Shown here: piece after piece, positions 40,956 to 49,739 of the stretch
Numbering within the stretch: the first letter of the stretch is position 1
Layout of the letters: every line of letters begins with the position of its first letter
Assembly (NCBI RefSeq): GCF_014638275.1
Contig: NZ_BMFJ01000001.1
Location: 1-64,000, forward strand
Origin: Primorskyibacter flagellatus
GTDB lineage: Bacteria > Pseudomonadota > Alphaproteobacteria > Rhodobacterales > Rhodobacteraceae
Direction: 5' to 3'
DNA length: 64,000 nucleotides
The notes under the pieces: model-generated
The model's database searches: none
What the model was told of the DNA's origin: nothing
Seen by the model: the letters and a program-made list of their open reading frames with translations, nothing else
Translations under genes and position numbers: made by a program

Positions 40956-42413
40956 ATGAAGACGACCTTGATCCGAGGCTGCGATGTGATCGCAGAAGAC
41001 GGGCAGGGCAGCGCCCTGCTGCGGGGCGGTGAGGTGGTGATCGAGGGTGATCGCATTGCCTTTGTTGGACGCGCGTGGTCGGGCGTGGCTAACGAAACCA
41101 TTGAGGCAGCAGGCAAAGTTCTGATGCCCGGGCTGGTGTCGACCCACGCACACATCTCGGCGCAGGAGTTGCAGCGCTCTCTGGTCGACACGGGCGAACG
41201 GCAGTTCCTGAGGTCCGGTTTCCTTCACTTCACCCCGGCCCGTCGCGACGGGCGCAGCACCCCGGGCGACGCGGCGGGCAGCCGTGCCTCGATGGATTGG
41301 GCCTTTGCAGCGCTCCTGTCCCACGGGGTGACAACAGTTCTGGCATTTGGCCCGGCAGAGCCAGACGGTGGCGAGGCATTTCTTGAGTCCGCCGAACAGG
41401 CAGGTATCCGTCTGGCATGGTCTCCGACCATTTCCGGCGGCGGATACTGGCTTGAGGAAGACGGCCGCGTGACGCCCGAGATCAACGAGGCCGAGGGTCT
41501 GCGCCAGCTTGAGGCGACGGTGGAGTTCGCGGCGCGTCAAGAGGGGTCGCTGAGCGGTCGCCTGTCGCCGGTGATATCGCTCGACGAATATTATGCCTCC
41601 ACACCGGAGCTAAGACGGGCCTGCAAGCAGGCCGCCCATGAGATCGGGGCGCCCTTCACGCTGCACTTTCTGGAACAGCATCGCGAGTTCTTCGAGACGA
41701 TGGCGCGCACGGGACGAACGCCGGTGGAACTGCTGGCCGAGGAGGGGGTGCTTGATCCAACGACGATCCTTGGCCACTGCATCTACGTGGCCTCGCACAA
41801 GGCCATCAATTTTCCACTGGTGGATGACATCGCGATCATGGGCGCGTCCGGAGTGTCCGTCGCGCATTCTCCCGTCGCCTTTGCCCGGCGGGGTATCTGT
41901 CTGGAAAGCTTCGACCGATATCGGGATGCTGGCGTGAATATGACCATGGGCACCGACACCTATCCCTTCGACGGCTTCGCCGAGATGCGGATGACGGCCA
42001 TCGGCGGCAAGACTGCCGATTTCAACTATGAAGCTGCCGGCTCACGTGCGGTTTTTGATGCCGCAACCAAGGGGGGAGCTCGAGCGCTCGGGCGGAATGA
42101 TCTGGGGCGGATCGAAGTCGGTGCCAAGGCGGATCTCGTCCTCGTCGATCCGCACCAGATCGGCTTTGGTCCGAACCTCGATATTCTCAAAGGCCTTGTG
42201 CATTTGGGCGGTCAGGCTGTGGTCGAGAACGTCTGGGTCGATGGTCGCCTGCGGGTGTCGGGTGGCCGCTACCTTGGTGCGGACATCCGGTCGCTTGCTG
42301 ATCGATTGGACCGTGCGGCGCGTGATCTGGATGTCCAACATGCGTCCTATGATGTCCAGGGGCGGACATTCTCGGAACGCTTCCCGAGTGCGCTGCCGGA
42401 GTGGACAGGCTAA
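40956..42413 (+). CDS. Metal-dependent amidohydrolase family protein
   Basis: 485 residues from ATG 40956, with GGAGAC upstream. Metal site: STHAHIS (H-x-H, near 66-68), TLHFLEQ (His), a His in GHCIYVASHK, and Asp in MGTDTYPFDGF. The N-terminal strand domain (TTLIRGCDVIAEDGQGS) and the C-terminal return of that domain (RIEVGAKADLVLVDP) frame the barrel, as in ATZ/TRZ-type enzymes. It is a close relative of the gene at 38785. Substrate unknown; deamination or hydrolysis of an imported N-compound is likely. Confidence 0.85.
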   Translation: MKTTLIRGCDVIAEDGQGSALLRGGEVVIEGDRIAFVGRAWSGVANETIEAAGKVLMPGLVSTHAHISAQELQRSLVDTGERQFLRSGFLHFTPARRDGRSTPGDAAGSRASMDWAFAALLSHGVTTVLAFGPAEPDGGEAFLESAEQAGIRLAWSPTISGGGYWLEEDGRVTPEINEAEGLRQLEATVEFAARQEGSLSGRLSPVISLDEYYASTPELRRACKQAAHEIGAPFTLHFLEQHREFFETMARTGRTPVELLAEEGVLDPTTILGHCIYVASHKAINFPLVDDIAIMGASGVSVAHSPVAFARRGICLESFDRYRDAGVNMTMGTDTYPFDGFAEMRMTAIGGKTADFNYEAAGSRAVFDAATKGGARALGRNDLGRIEVGAKADLVLVDPHQIGFGPNLDILKGLVHLGGQAVVENVWVDGRLRVSGGRYLGADIRSLADRLDRAARDLDVQHASYDVQGRTFSERFPSALPEWTG

Positions 42414-42429
42414 GTACTGAAGTCATTTT

Positions 42430-42645
42430 ATTTGACATCCCGTAGGTGACAATTGTGGCGAGACCAATGAAAGAAAAGGACTCGTTGGGACATCTGTCGT
42501 ATCTGGTTGCCACACGCCTTCAGTCCTTGAACCTGCCAAACAAGATCTTGATACGGCTGCACCTTTTGTCGCGGCGCTTGTCGTACCAGACTGGCGCTTT
42601 GCGTTGCTTCTGGCCTTGGAACCAGGCGCGCATCCACTTGTCGTT
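42430..42645 (-). mobile_element. IS5-family transposase, C-terminal remnant with internal stop
   Basis: Minus-strand translation gives GQKQRKAPVWYDKRRDKRC, then SRIKILFGRFKD, an in-frame TGA, and RRVATRYDRCPNESFSFIGLA. These align with the end of IS5-family transposases (QRK-x-P-x-x-YDK...R-x-x-I-x-x-x-FGRLKDWRRVATRYDRCP). It is related to the relic at 7206-7343 but in the opposite orientation, and both have lost the N-terminal part. Confidence 0.65.
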
Positions 42646-42784
42646 CAATCCTGCTTCTCATGGGTTTGATCCGCCGATCGGAGCAAAGCTATATTTGCAA
42701 GATGACGGTGTGGTATGGAGCGTGGTATATCAGGAAAGACAAGAAGAAATATTTATGTAATTTAGGTATATAACAGATTAATAA

Positions 42785-42803
42785 GGCGGACTTCGTCTCC
42801 GCC
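42785..42803. terminator. Short GC stem-loop in an AT-rich gap
   Basis: GGCGGA-CTTCGTC-TCCGCC sits in the otherwise gene-poor stretch 42650-42920. On the minus strand it is followed by TTATTAAT, weakly terminator-like, 225 bases beyond the LysR gene's stop. The surrounding sequence is AT-rich and without a recognisable gene. Confidence 0.3.
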
Positions 42804-42921
42804 ACTCAGCCTACATTTCTGTTATTCCGGGTCGCTCGCGGCTGATCTGGCCACAGTTTCGCAATGTCGTCTCCACGTCAGAATGCGAGGAGCCGGGGCA
42901 TCGCGACTGGTCCTTTCCCGT

Positions 42922-43010
42922 CTGAAGTGGTCCGCCGACATTCCTGGATCATCGCGGTGTCAGGATGGCTAAGACATGGCGCGAGCCAAAGAGGATCGCG
43001 GTAGGGACGG
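42922..43010 (+). mobile_element. Remnant of an IS3-type element end
   Basis: CTGAAGTGGTCCG at 42922-42934 is identical to the block in the element end at the left edge of the window. In both places an ATG-GCT follows exactly 43 bases after its first base. The following frame begins MAKTWREPKRIAV, faintly like OrfA, but decays within 20 codons and merges into the 3' end of the LysR gene region. It faces away from the other copy. Confidence 0.5.
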
Positions 43011-43027
43011 GTCAGGGGACGTGTCGA

Positions 43028-43945
43028 TCAAAGCGTTTCGAAGACCGCGTTGATGAGGAGGATGGCGGCCTGGGGGAGTTGTCCGAACCGGTTCCGGATG
43101 ATGAAACAGGGCGGCACCATGATCGGGTCGGCCAGTTCCAGCGCGACCACGTTCGTGCCAAGCGGACCGTGGGCGAGCATCTTGGCGACCTCTTCGGACT
43201 GCGGCGCGATCGTATCCGTCGACTCGAGCAGCGAGAGGACCACCAGCAGGGACGACGAGTTGGTGATCCGGGTCGGCGTGGCGATCCTCTTTTCGTGAAA
43301 GGCGGCTTCGACGGCCTGTCGGATCGGGGAGCCGATCTCCTGCACCACCCATTCGAACTGATTGAGATCGTTCAGATCGATCCGCTTCTCCGCCGCAAGC
43401 GGGTGCTCCGGCCGGACGAGGAGCGACACGATTTCGCTGCGTGCGGGCTGAAGCCTGAAATCCCGCGAGTCGTATTCGGGCGGAATGCGGGCGATCACGA
43501 AGTCGAAGCGGCCTTCGACAAGGCCTCGCACCAGTTCGGTCGAGGGGCCCACATCGATCGTCATCTCGATGTCCGGCGCGGATGCCTTGACGGACCGTAT
43601 CGCGGGCATCAGCAGTCCGACCGCCGGTCCGGTCACGGCGCCGACCCTGACACGGCCGGATTGCCCTGACGTGATCCGGCGGGCGTCTTCGTCGAGAGCG
43701 CCGTATTCTTCAAGGATAACCTTGGCGTGCCGGATGCAGAGGTCACCGAGGGCCGTGGCCTGCATCCCCTTGGGATGACGTTCGAAGAGAGGGCCGCCCA
43801 TCCTCTTTTCCATATCGGCCAGAACCCGGGAGGCAGCCGGTTGAGACATGCCCGCCATCTGGGCCGCCCGCTGGAGCTGTCCGGATTCTGCGACCTTGAT
43901 CAACAGGTTGAGGTGCGTCGGTTTGAGTCGTGTAGCGAAGTCCAT
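43028..43945 (-). CDS. gbpR: LysR family regulator, GbpR-like (galactose-binding protein regulator)
   Basis: 305 residues. N-terminal HTH (about 8-65): HLNLLIKVAESGQLQRAAQM then SQPAASRVLADMEKRMGG. The effector domain starts near 95 with GRVRVGAVTGPAVGLLMPAI. It is transcribed away from chvE, as gbpR is in Agrobacterium, where it activates chvE in response to galactose, arabinose and related sugars. The gene content downstream supports the same role here. The 151-base intergenic region carries two inverted repeats as candidate binding sites. The symbol is assigned from family resemblance and position. Confidence 0.8.
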   Translation of the reverse strand: MDFATRLKPTHLNLLIKVAESGQLQRAAQMAGMSQPAASRVLADMEKRMGGPLFERHPKGMQATALGDLCIRHAKVILEEYGALDEDARRITSGQSGRVRVGAVTGPAVGLLMPAIRSVKASAPDIEMTIDVGPSTELVRGLVEGRFDFVIARIPPEYDSRDFRLQPARSEIVSLLVRPEHPLAAEKRIDLNDLNQFEWVVQEIGSPIRQAVEAAFHEKRIATPTRITNSSSLLVVLSLLESTDTIAPQSEEVAKMLAHGPLGTNVVALELADPIMVPPCFIIRNRFGQLPQAAILLINAVFETL

Positions 43946-43977
43946 ACCAAGGCATACCCTTTTTGATATGCAGATTG

Positions 43978-44022
43978 TCGAAAATTCGAATTGAGAGTTA
44001 TGATCGGCACCTGTTACCGATC
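43978..44022. promoter_or_regulatory. Candidate operator region between gbpR and chvE
   Basis: Two inverted repeats: TCGAA-AA-TTCGA (43978-43989) and GATCGG-N9-CCGATC (44002-44022). The second has the symmetry and arm spacing expected of a LysR-type or sugar-repressor site and lies 75 bases before the chvE start. Confidence 0.5.
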
Positions 44023-44096
44023 GTCAAGGTTCGGGAGGACCTGAATGGGAGATGAAGTGCAGGCCCGAAATGCCGGCTTCAAGTTGGAGGAACACC

Positions 44097-45152
44097 ATGA
44101 AGTTCACGAAATTCCTGGCCTCGGCCAGTGCATTTGCCATGCTTGCGACTGCAGCTCTGGCAGACGGTACCGTAGGGATCGCCATGCCGACCAAGTCTTC
44201 GGCGCGCTGGATCTCGGACGGCAATTCGATGGTCGAACAGTTCAAGGCGGCGGGTTACGAGACCGATCTGCAGTATGCCGAGGACGATATTCCCAACCAG
44301 CTGGCCCAGATCGAGAACATGATCACCAAGGGCGTCGACGTGCTGGTGATCGCGGCGATTGACGGGACGACCCTGTCGAACGCGCTGGAAAACGCCGCTG
44401 CATCGGGCATCAAGGTCATCGCCTATGACCGCCTGATCCGTGACAGCGGAAACGTCGACTACTACGCCACCTTCGACAACTTCAAGGTCGGTGTGCAGCA
44501 GGCTACGACGCTGGTCGACGGTCTCAAGGAACGTTTCCCGGATGTGAAGCCATGGAACGTGGAGCTGTTCGGCGGGTCGCCCGACGACAACAACGCCTAC
44601 TTCTTCTATGACGGCGGCATGAGTGTGCTGCAGCCGCTGATCGACGATGGTTCGATCGAAATCGTGTCGGGCCAGATGGGCATGGACACGGTCGGCACCC
44701 TGCGTTGGGACGGTGCGGTCGCACAGGCACGCATGGATAACCTGCTGTCTGCCAACTACACCGACAAGGAAGTACACGGCGTTCTGTCGCCCTATGACGG
44801 CCTGTCCATCGGGATCCTGTCGTCGCTCAAGGGCGTCGGTTATGGCTCCGGCGACATGAAGATGCCGATCGTCACCGGTCAGGACGCCGAAGTGCCGTCG
44901 GTGAAATCCATCCTCGCGGGCGAGCAGTATTCGACCATCTTCAAGGATACCCGTGCGCTGGCCGGCGTGACCGTGGGCATGGTGGATGCGTTGCTGAAGG
45001 GCAGCGAGCCGGAAATCAACGATACCTCGACCTACGACAACGGCGTGAAAGTCGTACCGTCCTATCTGCTCGAACCGCTGCCGGTTACGGAGGCGAACTG
45101 GGAAGAGCTGCTGATCGGGTCCGGCTACTACACCATGGACCAGATCAAGTAA
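44097..45152 (+). CDS. chvE: Multiple-monosaccharide periplasmic binding protein ChvE
   Basis: 351 residues from ATG 44097 with TTGGAGG upstream and a Sec signal peptide ([17 protein letters not shown]). The mature start [20 protein letters not shown] and segments [64 protein letters not shown] and [15 protein letters not shown] are typical of ChvE/XylF-like proteins binding galactose, arabinose, xylose or glucose. It heads the sugar operon. A stem-loop follows, probably giving excess binding protein over transporter. Confidence 0.92.
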   Translation: MKFTKFLASASAFAMLATAALADGTVGIAMPTKSSARWISDGNSMVEQFKAAGYETDLQYAEDDIPNQLAQIENMITKGVDVLVIAAIDGTTLSNALENAAASGIKVIAYDRLIRDSGNVDYYATFDNFKVGVQQATTLVDGLKERFPDVKPWNVELFGGSPDDNNAYFFYDGGMSVLQPLIDDGSIEIVSGQMGMDTVGTLRWDGAVAQARMDNLLSANYTDKEVHGVLSPYDGLSIGILSSLKGVGYGSGDMKMPIVTGQDAEVPSVKSILAGEQYSTIFKDTRALAGVTVGMVDALLKGSEPEINDTSTYDNGVKVVPSYLLEPLPVTEANWEELLIGSGYYTMDQIK

Positions 45153-45171
45153 GATCGAAGGGATCCTCCCT

Positions 45172-45201
45172 GACCTGTCCGGGCGCATGTCCGGGCAGGT
45201 C
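45172..45201 (+). terminator. Stem-loop after chvE (partial terminator/mRNA stabiliser)
   Basis: GACCTG (45172-45177) pairs with CAGGTC (45196-45201), extended inside by CCGG/CCGG pairing around an 8-base loop. No T-run follows, and the next gene starts 23 bases later on the same strand, so it should dampen rather than stop transcription. Confidence 0.55.
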
Positions 45202-45223
45202 GATCTAAGGACGAGAGGGTGTC

Positions 45224-46744
45224 ATGTCCGCACTTCTTGAAATGCGCTCGATCACGAAGACCTTTCCGGGCGTCAAGGCGCTGGACGAAGTCAACCTGAC
45301 GGTTCGCGAAGGCGAAATCCACGCACTGGTCGGAGAAAACGGGGCCGGCAAATCCACGCTGATGAAGGTCCTTTCGGGGGTCTATCCGGCGGGGAGCTAC
45401 GACGGCGAAATCCACTACGCGGGTGGTCTGGCCGAATTCCGTGACATCGCGGACAGCGAAAAACGCGGCATCATCATCATTCATCAGGAACTGGCGCTCG
45501 TGCCGCTTCTGTCGATCGCCGAGAACCTGTTCCTGGGCAATGAACAGGCCAGCCGCGGGGTCATCGACTGGCGGGGCACCTTCCGGCGGACCGAGGATCT
45601 GCTGCGCAAGGTGGGTCTGCGCGAGGCGCCGACGACGCTGGTCGACAAGCTGGGCGTCGGCAAGCAGCAGCTGGTCGAGATCGCCAAGGCCCTGTCGAAA
45701 GAGGTGCGCCTGCTGATCCTGGACGAGCCGACCGCGGCCCTGTCGGAAAGCGACAGCCAGGCGCTGCTCGATCTGCTGCTGGAACTGAAGGCGCAGGGCG
45801 TCACCAGCATCATCATCAGCCACAAGCTGAACGAGGTGCGCCGCGTGGCCGACACCGTGACCGTCATCCGGGACGGTTCGACCGTGTCGACCATGGATGC
45901 GCGAACGCAGGAGATCACAGAGGATGCCATCGTGCGGGACATGGTGGGCCGGGACATGGCGCATCGCTATCCGGCGCGGGACCGCCGGGCGGGCGACGTG
46001 CTGTTCGCGGTGAAGGACTGGAACGTCTGGCATCCCGAACATGCGGACCGGCAGGTGATCAAGTCGGCCAACTTCGAGGTCCGCGCGGGCGAGGTCGTCG
46101 GGATCGCGGGGCTCATGGGATCGGGCCGGACGGAGCTGGCGATGAGCATCTTCGGACGCTCCTACGGCCAGAACATCTCGGGCCGGGTCAGCATCAAGGG
46201 GCAGGAGGTCGACGTCAGCCGCGTGGACCGCGCCATCGACGCCGGGCTGGCCTATGTTACCGAGGACCGAAAGAGCCTTGGCCTGATCCTCGAGGAACCG
46301 ATCAACCGCAACGTCTCGCTCGCGCATCTGCAGGGCGTGTCGAAGAACGGCATCCTGAACGACAATCTAGAAACCGAGGTCGCGGAGCGCTACCGCAAGG
46401 CAATGAACATCCGCACGCCCTCGGTCTTCCAGAAGGTCATGAACCTGTCGGGCGGCAACCAGCAGAAGGTCGTGCTGTCCAAATGGCTTTTTGCGGAGCC
46501 CGAGGTTCTGATCCTCGACGAGCCGACGCGCGGGATCGACGTCGGCGCGAAGTTCGAAATCTACGGGATCATCAACGAGCTGTCCGCCATGGGGAAGGGC
46601 GTGCTGATGATCTCTTCCGAAATGCCCGAACTCTTGGGCATGTGTGACCGCATCTACGTCATGAACGAAGGCGCCTTGGTCGGCGAACTGACCGCCGAAG
46701 AGGCCAGCCAGGAGCGGATCATGTCGCTCATCGTGACCGAATAA
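45224..46744 (+). CDS. gguA: Sugar ABC transporter ATP-binding protein GguA (MmsA type)
   Basis: 506 residues with two fused ATPase halves, usual for monosaccharide importers. First half: Walker [10 protein letters not shown] (about 37-45), Q-loop [21 protein letters not shown], signature-like [15 protein letters not shown], Walker [16 protein letters not shown]. Second half: degenerate Walker [11 protein letters not shown], signature [15 protein letters not shown], Walker [15 protein letters not shown]. It lies between chvE and gguB, 13 bases before the latter. Confidence 0.92.
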   Translation: MSALLEMRSITKTFPGVKALDEVNLTVREGEIHALVGENGAGKSTLMKVLSGVYPAGSYDGEIHYAGGLAEFRDIADSEKRGIIIIHQELALVPLLSIAENLFLGNEQASRGVIDWRGTFRRTEDLLRKVGLREAPTTLVDKLGVGKQQLVEIAKALSKEVRLLILDEPTAALSESDSQALLDLLLELKAQGVTSIIISHKLNEVRRVADTVTVIRDGSTVSTMDARTQEITEDAIVRDMVGRDMAHRYPARDRRAGDVLFAVKDWNVWHPEHADRQVIKSANFEVRAGEVVGIAGLMGSGRTELAMSIFGRSYGQNISGRVSIKGQEVDVSRVDRAIDAGLAYVTEDRKSLGLILEEPINRNVSLAHLQGVSKNGILNDNLETEVAERYRKAMNIRTPSVFQKVMNLSGGNQQKVVLSKWLFAEPEVLILDEPTRGIDVGAKFEIYGIINELSAMGKGVLMISSEMPELLGMCDRIYVMNEGALVGELTAEEASQERIMSLIVTE

Positions 46745-46757
46745 GGGGGGACAGGGC

Positions 46758-47993
46758 ATGTCGATTGCAGAAACCACGGGGACCGAGGCCGAACCCATGG
46801 GGATTCGTGAATACCTTCTGGGCCACCTGCGCACCTACGGGCTGCTATTTGCGCTGATCGCAATCATGGTGTTCTTCCAGATCACGACCTCGGGCACGCT
46901 GCTGCGCCCGGTGAACATCACCAACCTGCTGCTGCAGAACAGTTATATCATCATCATGGCGCTCGGGATGCTGATCGTCATCGTGTCGGGCAATATCGAC
47001 CTGTCGGTCGGGTCCGTCATGGGGTTCATCGGCGCGCTCGCGGCCGTGATGATCGTGCAGATGGACGTGCCCTACCTGCTGGCCATTGTCATCTGTCTGG
47101 TCGCCGGAGGCCTGATCGGGGCGGCGCAGGGCTATTGGGTCGCCTACTGGAAGATCCCCTCCTTCATCGTGACGCTGGCCGGGATGCTGGTCTTCCGCGG
47201 CCTGTCCCTGCTGCTGCTGGAAGGCCAGTCCGTGGGCCCGTTCCCGCGTGAATTCCAGGCGCTGGCGAACGGCTTCGTCTCGGACATTTTCCCGGCCGGG
47301 ATCGGGCAGACCCTCGCCGCGATTTTCGGCGCGCGTCAGGTGAACGTGCTGGCCCTGGGCGTCGGCATCATCGCGGCTTTTGCCATCGTCTACAGCGGGC
47401 TGCGAGCCCGGGCGCGCAACCGCGCCTATGGCGTGGTGGACGAACCGCGCGCCTTCTTCGTCGCCCGCAACGTGATCGTCGTCGGGGCCATCGTGTTCAT
47501 CATGTACAAGCTGTCGACCTTCCGGGGTCTGCCGAACGTGCTGATCACCATGGGTGTGCTGACCCTGATCTACGCCTTCCTGACCGAACGCACCGTGCTG
47601 GGCCGCCGGGTCTATGCGCTTGGCGGCAACCAGAAGGCGGCGAAGCTTTCGGGGATCAAGACCGAACGGCTGACCTTCCTCGCCTTCGTCAACATGGGTG
47701 TGCTGGCGGCTGCGGCAGGTCTCGTCTTCGCCGCCCGTCTGAACACCGCGACGCCCAAGGCCGGTTTCGCGCTGGAACTTGACGTGATCGCGGCGGTCTT
47801 CATCGGCGGGGCATCCATGTCCGGCGGCGTGGGGACCATCGTCGGAGCGGTGGTCGGGGCGTTCCTCATGGGCGTGCTGAACAACGGCATGTCAATCATG
47901 GGGATCGGCATCGACTACCAGCAGATGATCAAGGGTCTCGTGCTGCTCGCCGCCGTCATCTTCGACGTTTACAACAAATCCAAGCAGGGGTGA
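46758..47993 (+). CDS. gguB: Sugar ABC transporter permease GguB (MmsB/XylH type)
   Basis: 411 residues, longer than RbsC-type permeases and like XylH/GguB with extra helices. Segments: IALIAIMVFFQITTSGTLLRP-type first helix, NITNLLLQNSYIIIMALGMLIVIVSGNIDLSVGSVMGF (the family motif, here noted in parts), and IKTERLTFLAFVNMGVLAAA. The C-terminal GGASMSGGVGTIVGAVVGAF is the usual end of the translocation core. It works with ChvE and GguA. The dehydratase gene starts three bases after its stop. Confidence 0.9.
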   Translation: MSIAETTGTEAEPMGIREYLLGHLRTYGLLFALIAIMVFFQITTSGTLLRPVNITNLLLQNSYIIIMALGMLIVIVSGNIDLSVGSVMGFIGALAAVMIVQMDVPYLLAIVICLVAGGLIGAAQGYWVAYWKIPSFIVTLAGMLVFRGLSLLLLEGQSVGPFPREFQALANGFVSDIFPAGIGQTLAAIFGARQVNVLALGVGIIAAFAIVYSGLRARARNRAYGVVDEPRAFFVARNVIVVGAIVFIMYKLSTFRGLPNVLITMGVLTLIYAFLTERTVLGRRVYALGGNQKAAKLSGIKTERLTFLAFVNMGVLAAAAGLVFAARLNTATPKAGFALELDVIAAVFIGGASMSGGVGTIVGAVVGAFLMGVLNNGMSIMGIGIDYQQMIKGLVLLAAVIFDVYNKSKQG

Positions 47994-47996
47994 GCC

Positions 47997-49739
47997 ATGA
48001 CCTTCAAATCCGCACCCTGGCCGCGCAGGCTCCGCTCGCAGGAGTGGTATGCCGGGAATGGCCGCGACACGATCTACCATCGTGGCTGGATGAAGAACCA
48101 GGGCTATCCGCATGACCTGTTCGACGGGCGGCCGATCATCGGCATCCTCAACACCTGGTCAGACCTGACGCCCTGCAACGGCCACCTCCGCGAACTGGCC
48201 GAAAAGGTGAAGGCGGGAATCTGGGAGGCCGGCGGCTTTCCGGTCGAGGTCCCGGTCTTCTCGGCGTCCGAGAACACCTTCCGCCCGACTGCGATGATGT
48301 TCCGCAACCTCGCCGCCATGTCGATCGAGGAGCAGATGCGCGGCCAGCCGATCGACGGTGCGGTGCTGCTGGTCGGCTGCGACAAGACCACGCCGTCCCT
48401 GCTGATGGCGGCTGCGTCGACCGACCTGCCATCCATCGTGGTGACCGGCGGGCCGATGCTGAACGGGTATTTCCGGGGCGAACGTGTCGGGTCGGGCACG
48501 CACCTATGGAAATTCTCCGAAGCGGTGAAGGCCGGGGAGATGACGCAGGAGGAATTTCTGGAGGCCGAGGAATCGATGAGCCGGTCGTCCGGCACCTGCA
48601 ACACCATGGGCACGGCGTCGACGATGGCCAGCATGGCCGAGGCACTTGGCATGGCATTGTCGGGCAATGCCGCGATCCCGGCGGTCGACTCGCGCCGCCG
48701 TGTCATGGCGCAGCTGTCCGGGCGGCGGATCGTGCAGATGGTCAAGGACGATCTGAAGCCGTCGGACATCATGACCAAGCAGGCCTTCGAAAATGCGATC
48801 CGCACCAACGGGGCCATCGGCGGGTCCACGAACGCGGTGATCCACATGCTCGCCGTCGCGGGCCGGGTCGGCGTGGATCTGACGCTCGACGACTGGGACC
48901 GCTGCGGGAGGGATGTCGCGACCATCGTGAACCTCATGCCCTCGGGCAAGTACTTGATGGAAGAATTCTTCTATGCCGGCGGTCTTCCCGTCGTGCTGAA
49001 GCGTCTCGGCGAAGGAGGGCAGCTGCACAGGGACGCGCTGACCGTGTCGGGACAGACGATCTGGGACGAGGTGAAAGATGTCCGCAACTGGAACGAGGAC
49101 GTCATCCTGCCGCTTGAGAAAGCCTTGACGAAGCAGGGCGGGATTGCGGTGGTGAAGGGCAACCTCGCGCCGCAGGGGGCGGTGCTGAAACCCTCCGCCG
49201 CGACGCCGCATCTTCTCAGACACCGGGGCAGGGCGGTCGTGTTCGAGGACATCGACGACTACAAGGCGCGGATCAACGACGACGCGCTGGATATCGACGA
49301 AACCTGCGTGATGGTTCTGAAGAACTGCGGTCCCAAGGGCTATCCCGGAATGGCCGAGGTCGGTAACATGGGGCTGCCGCCCAAGGTCCTGAAGAAGGGC
49401 ATCACCGACATGGTCCGTATCTCGGATGCTCGGATGTCCGGCACGGCCTACGGCACAGTCGTCCTGCATACCTCTCCCGAGGCGGCGGCGGGGGGACCGC
49501 TGGCGGTGGTGAAATCCGGCGACATGATCGAGCTGGACGTTGAGGCGCGGCGGCTGCATCTGGATATTTCCGACGAGGAACTGGCGGCCCGACTGAAGGC
49601 CTGGGCGCCAAGTCACGAGCAAGTCGACAGCGGCTACCTATGGCTGCACCAGCAGCATGTGGAGGGGGCGGATACCGGGGCCGATCTGGGGTTCCTCAAG
49701 GGATGTCGCGGGTCGCCTGTCGGGAAGGATTCGCATTGA
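47997..49739 (+). CDS. IlvD/EDD family sugar-acid dehydratase (L-arabonate/D-galactonate type)
   Basis: 580 residues. Fe-S ligand Cys are in LTPCNGHL, LLVGCDKTTPSL and SSGTCNTMGTASTM, and the base Ser is in RMSGTAYG. The N-terminus MTFKSAPWPRRLRSQEWYAG is characteristic of L-arabonate/pentonate dehydratases rather than IlvD or Edd. The enzyme converts L-arabonate to L-2-keto-3-deoxyarabonate, and related members take D-galactonate or D-fuconate. Downstream genes for both the pentose and hexose branches suggest it serves both. It overlaps the next gene (TGATG). Confidence 0.88.
   Translation: MTFKSAPWPRRLRSQEWYAGNGRDTIYHRGWMKNQGYPHDLFDGRPIIGILNTWSDLTPCNGHLRELAEKVKAGIWEAGGFPVEVPVFSASENTFRPTAMMFRNLAAMSIEEQMRGQPIDGAVLLVGCDKTTPSLLMAAASTDLPSIVVTGGPMLNGYFRGERVGSGTHLWKFSEAVKAGEMTQEEFLEAEESMSRSSGTCNTMGTASTMASMAEALGMALSGNAAIPAVDSRRRVMAQLSGRRIVQMVKDDLKPSDIMTKQAFENAIRTNGAIGGSTNAVIHMLAVAGRVGVDLTLDDWDRCGRDVATIVNLMPSGKYLMEEFFYAGGLPVVLKRLGEGGQLHRDALTVSGQTIWDEVKDVRNWNEDVILPLEKALTKQGGIAVVKGNLAPQGAVLKPSAATPHLLRHRGRAVVFEDIDDYKARINDDALDIDETCVMVLKNCGPKGYPGMAEVGNMGLPPKVLKKGITDMVRISDARMSGTAYGTVVLHTSPEAAAGGPLAVVKSGDMIELDVEARRLHLDISDEELAARLKAWAPSHEQVDSGYLWLHQQHVEGADTGADLGFLKGCRGSPVGKDSH

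Noticed and set aside
42965-43669. Plus-strand frame of 234 codons opposite the GbpR-like gene
   Set aside because: Only its first few codons may descend from an IS OrfA start; the rest is the complement of the LysR gene.
48104-49622. Several long minus-strand frames opposite the dehydratase
   Set aside because: They lack domains and starts, whereas the plus-strand product has all iron-sulfur motifs and operon spacing.
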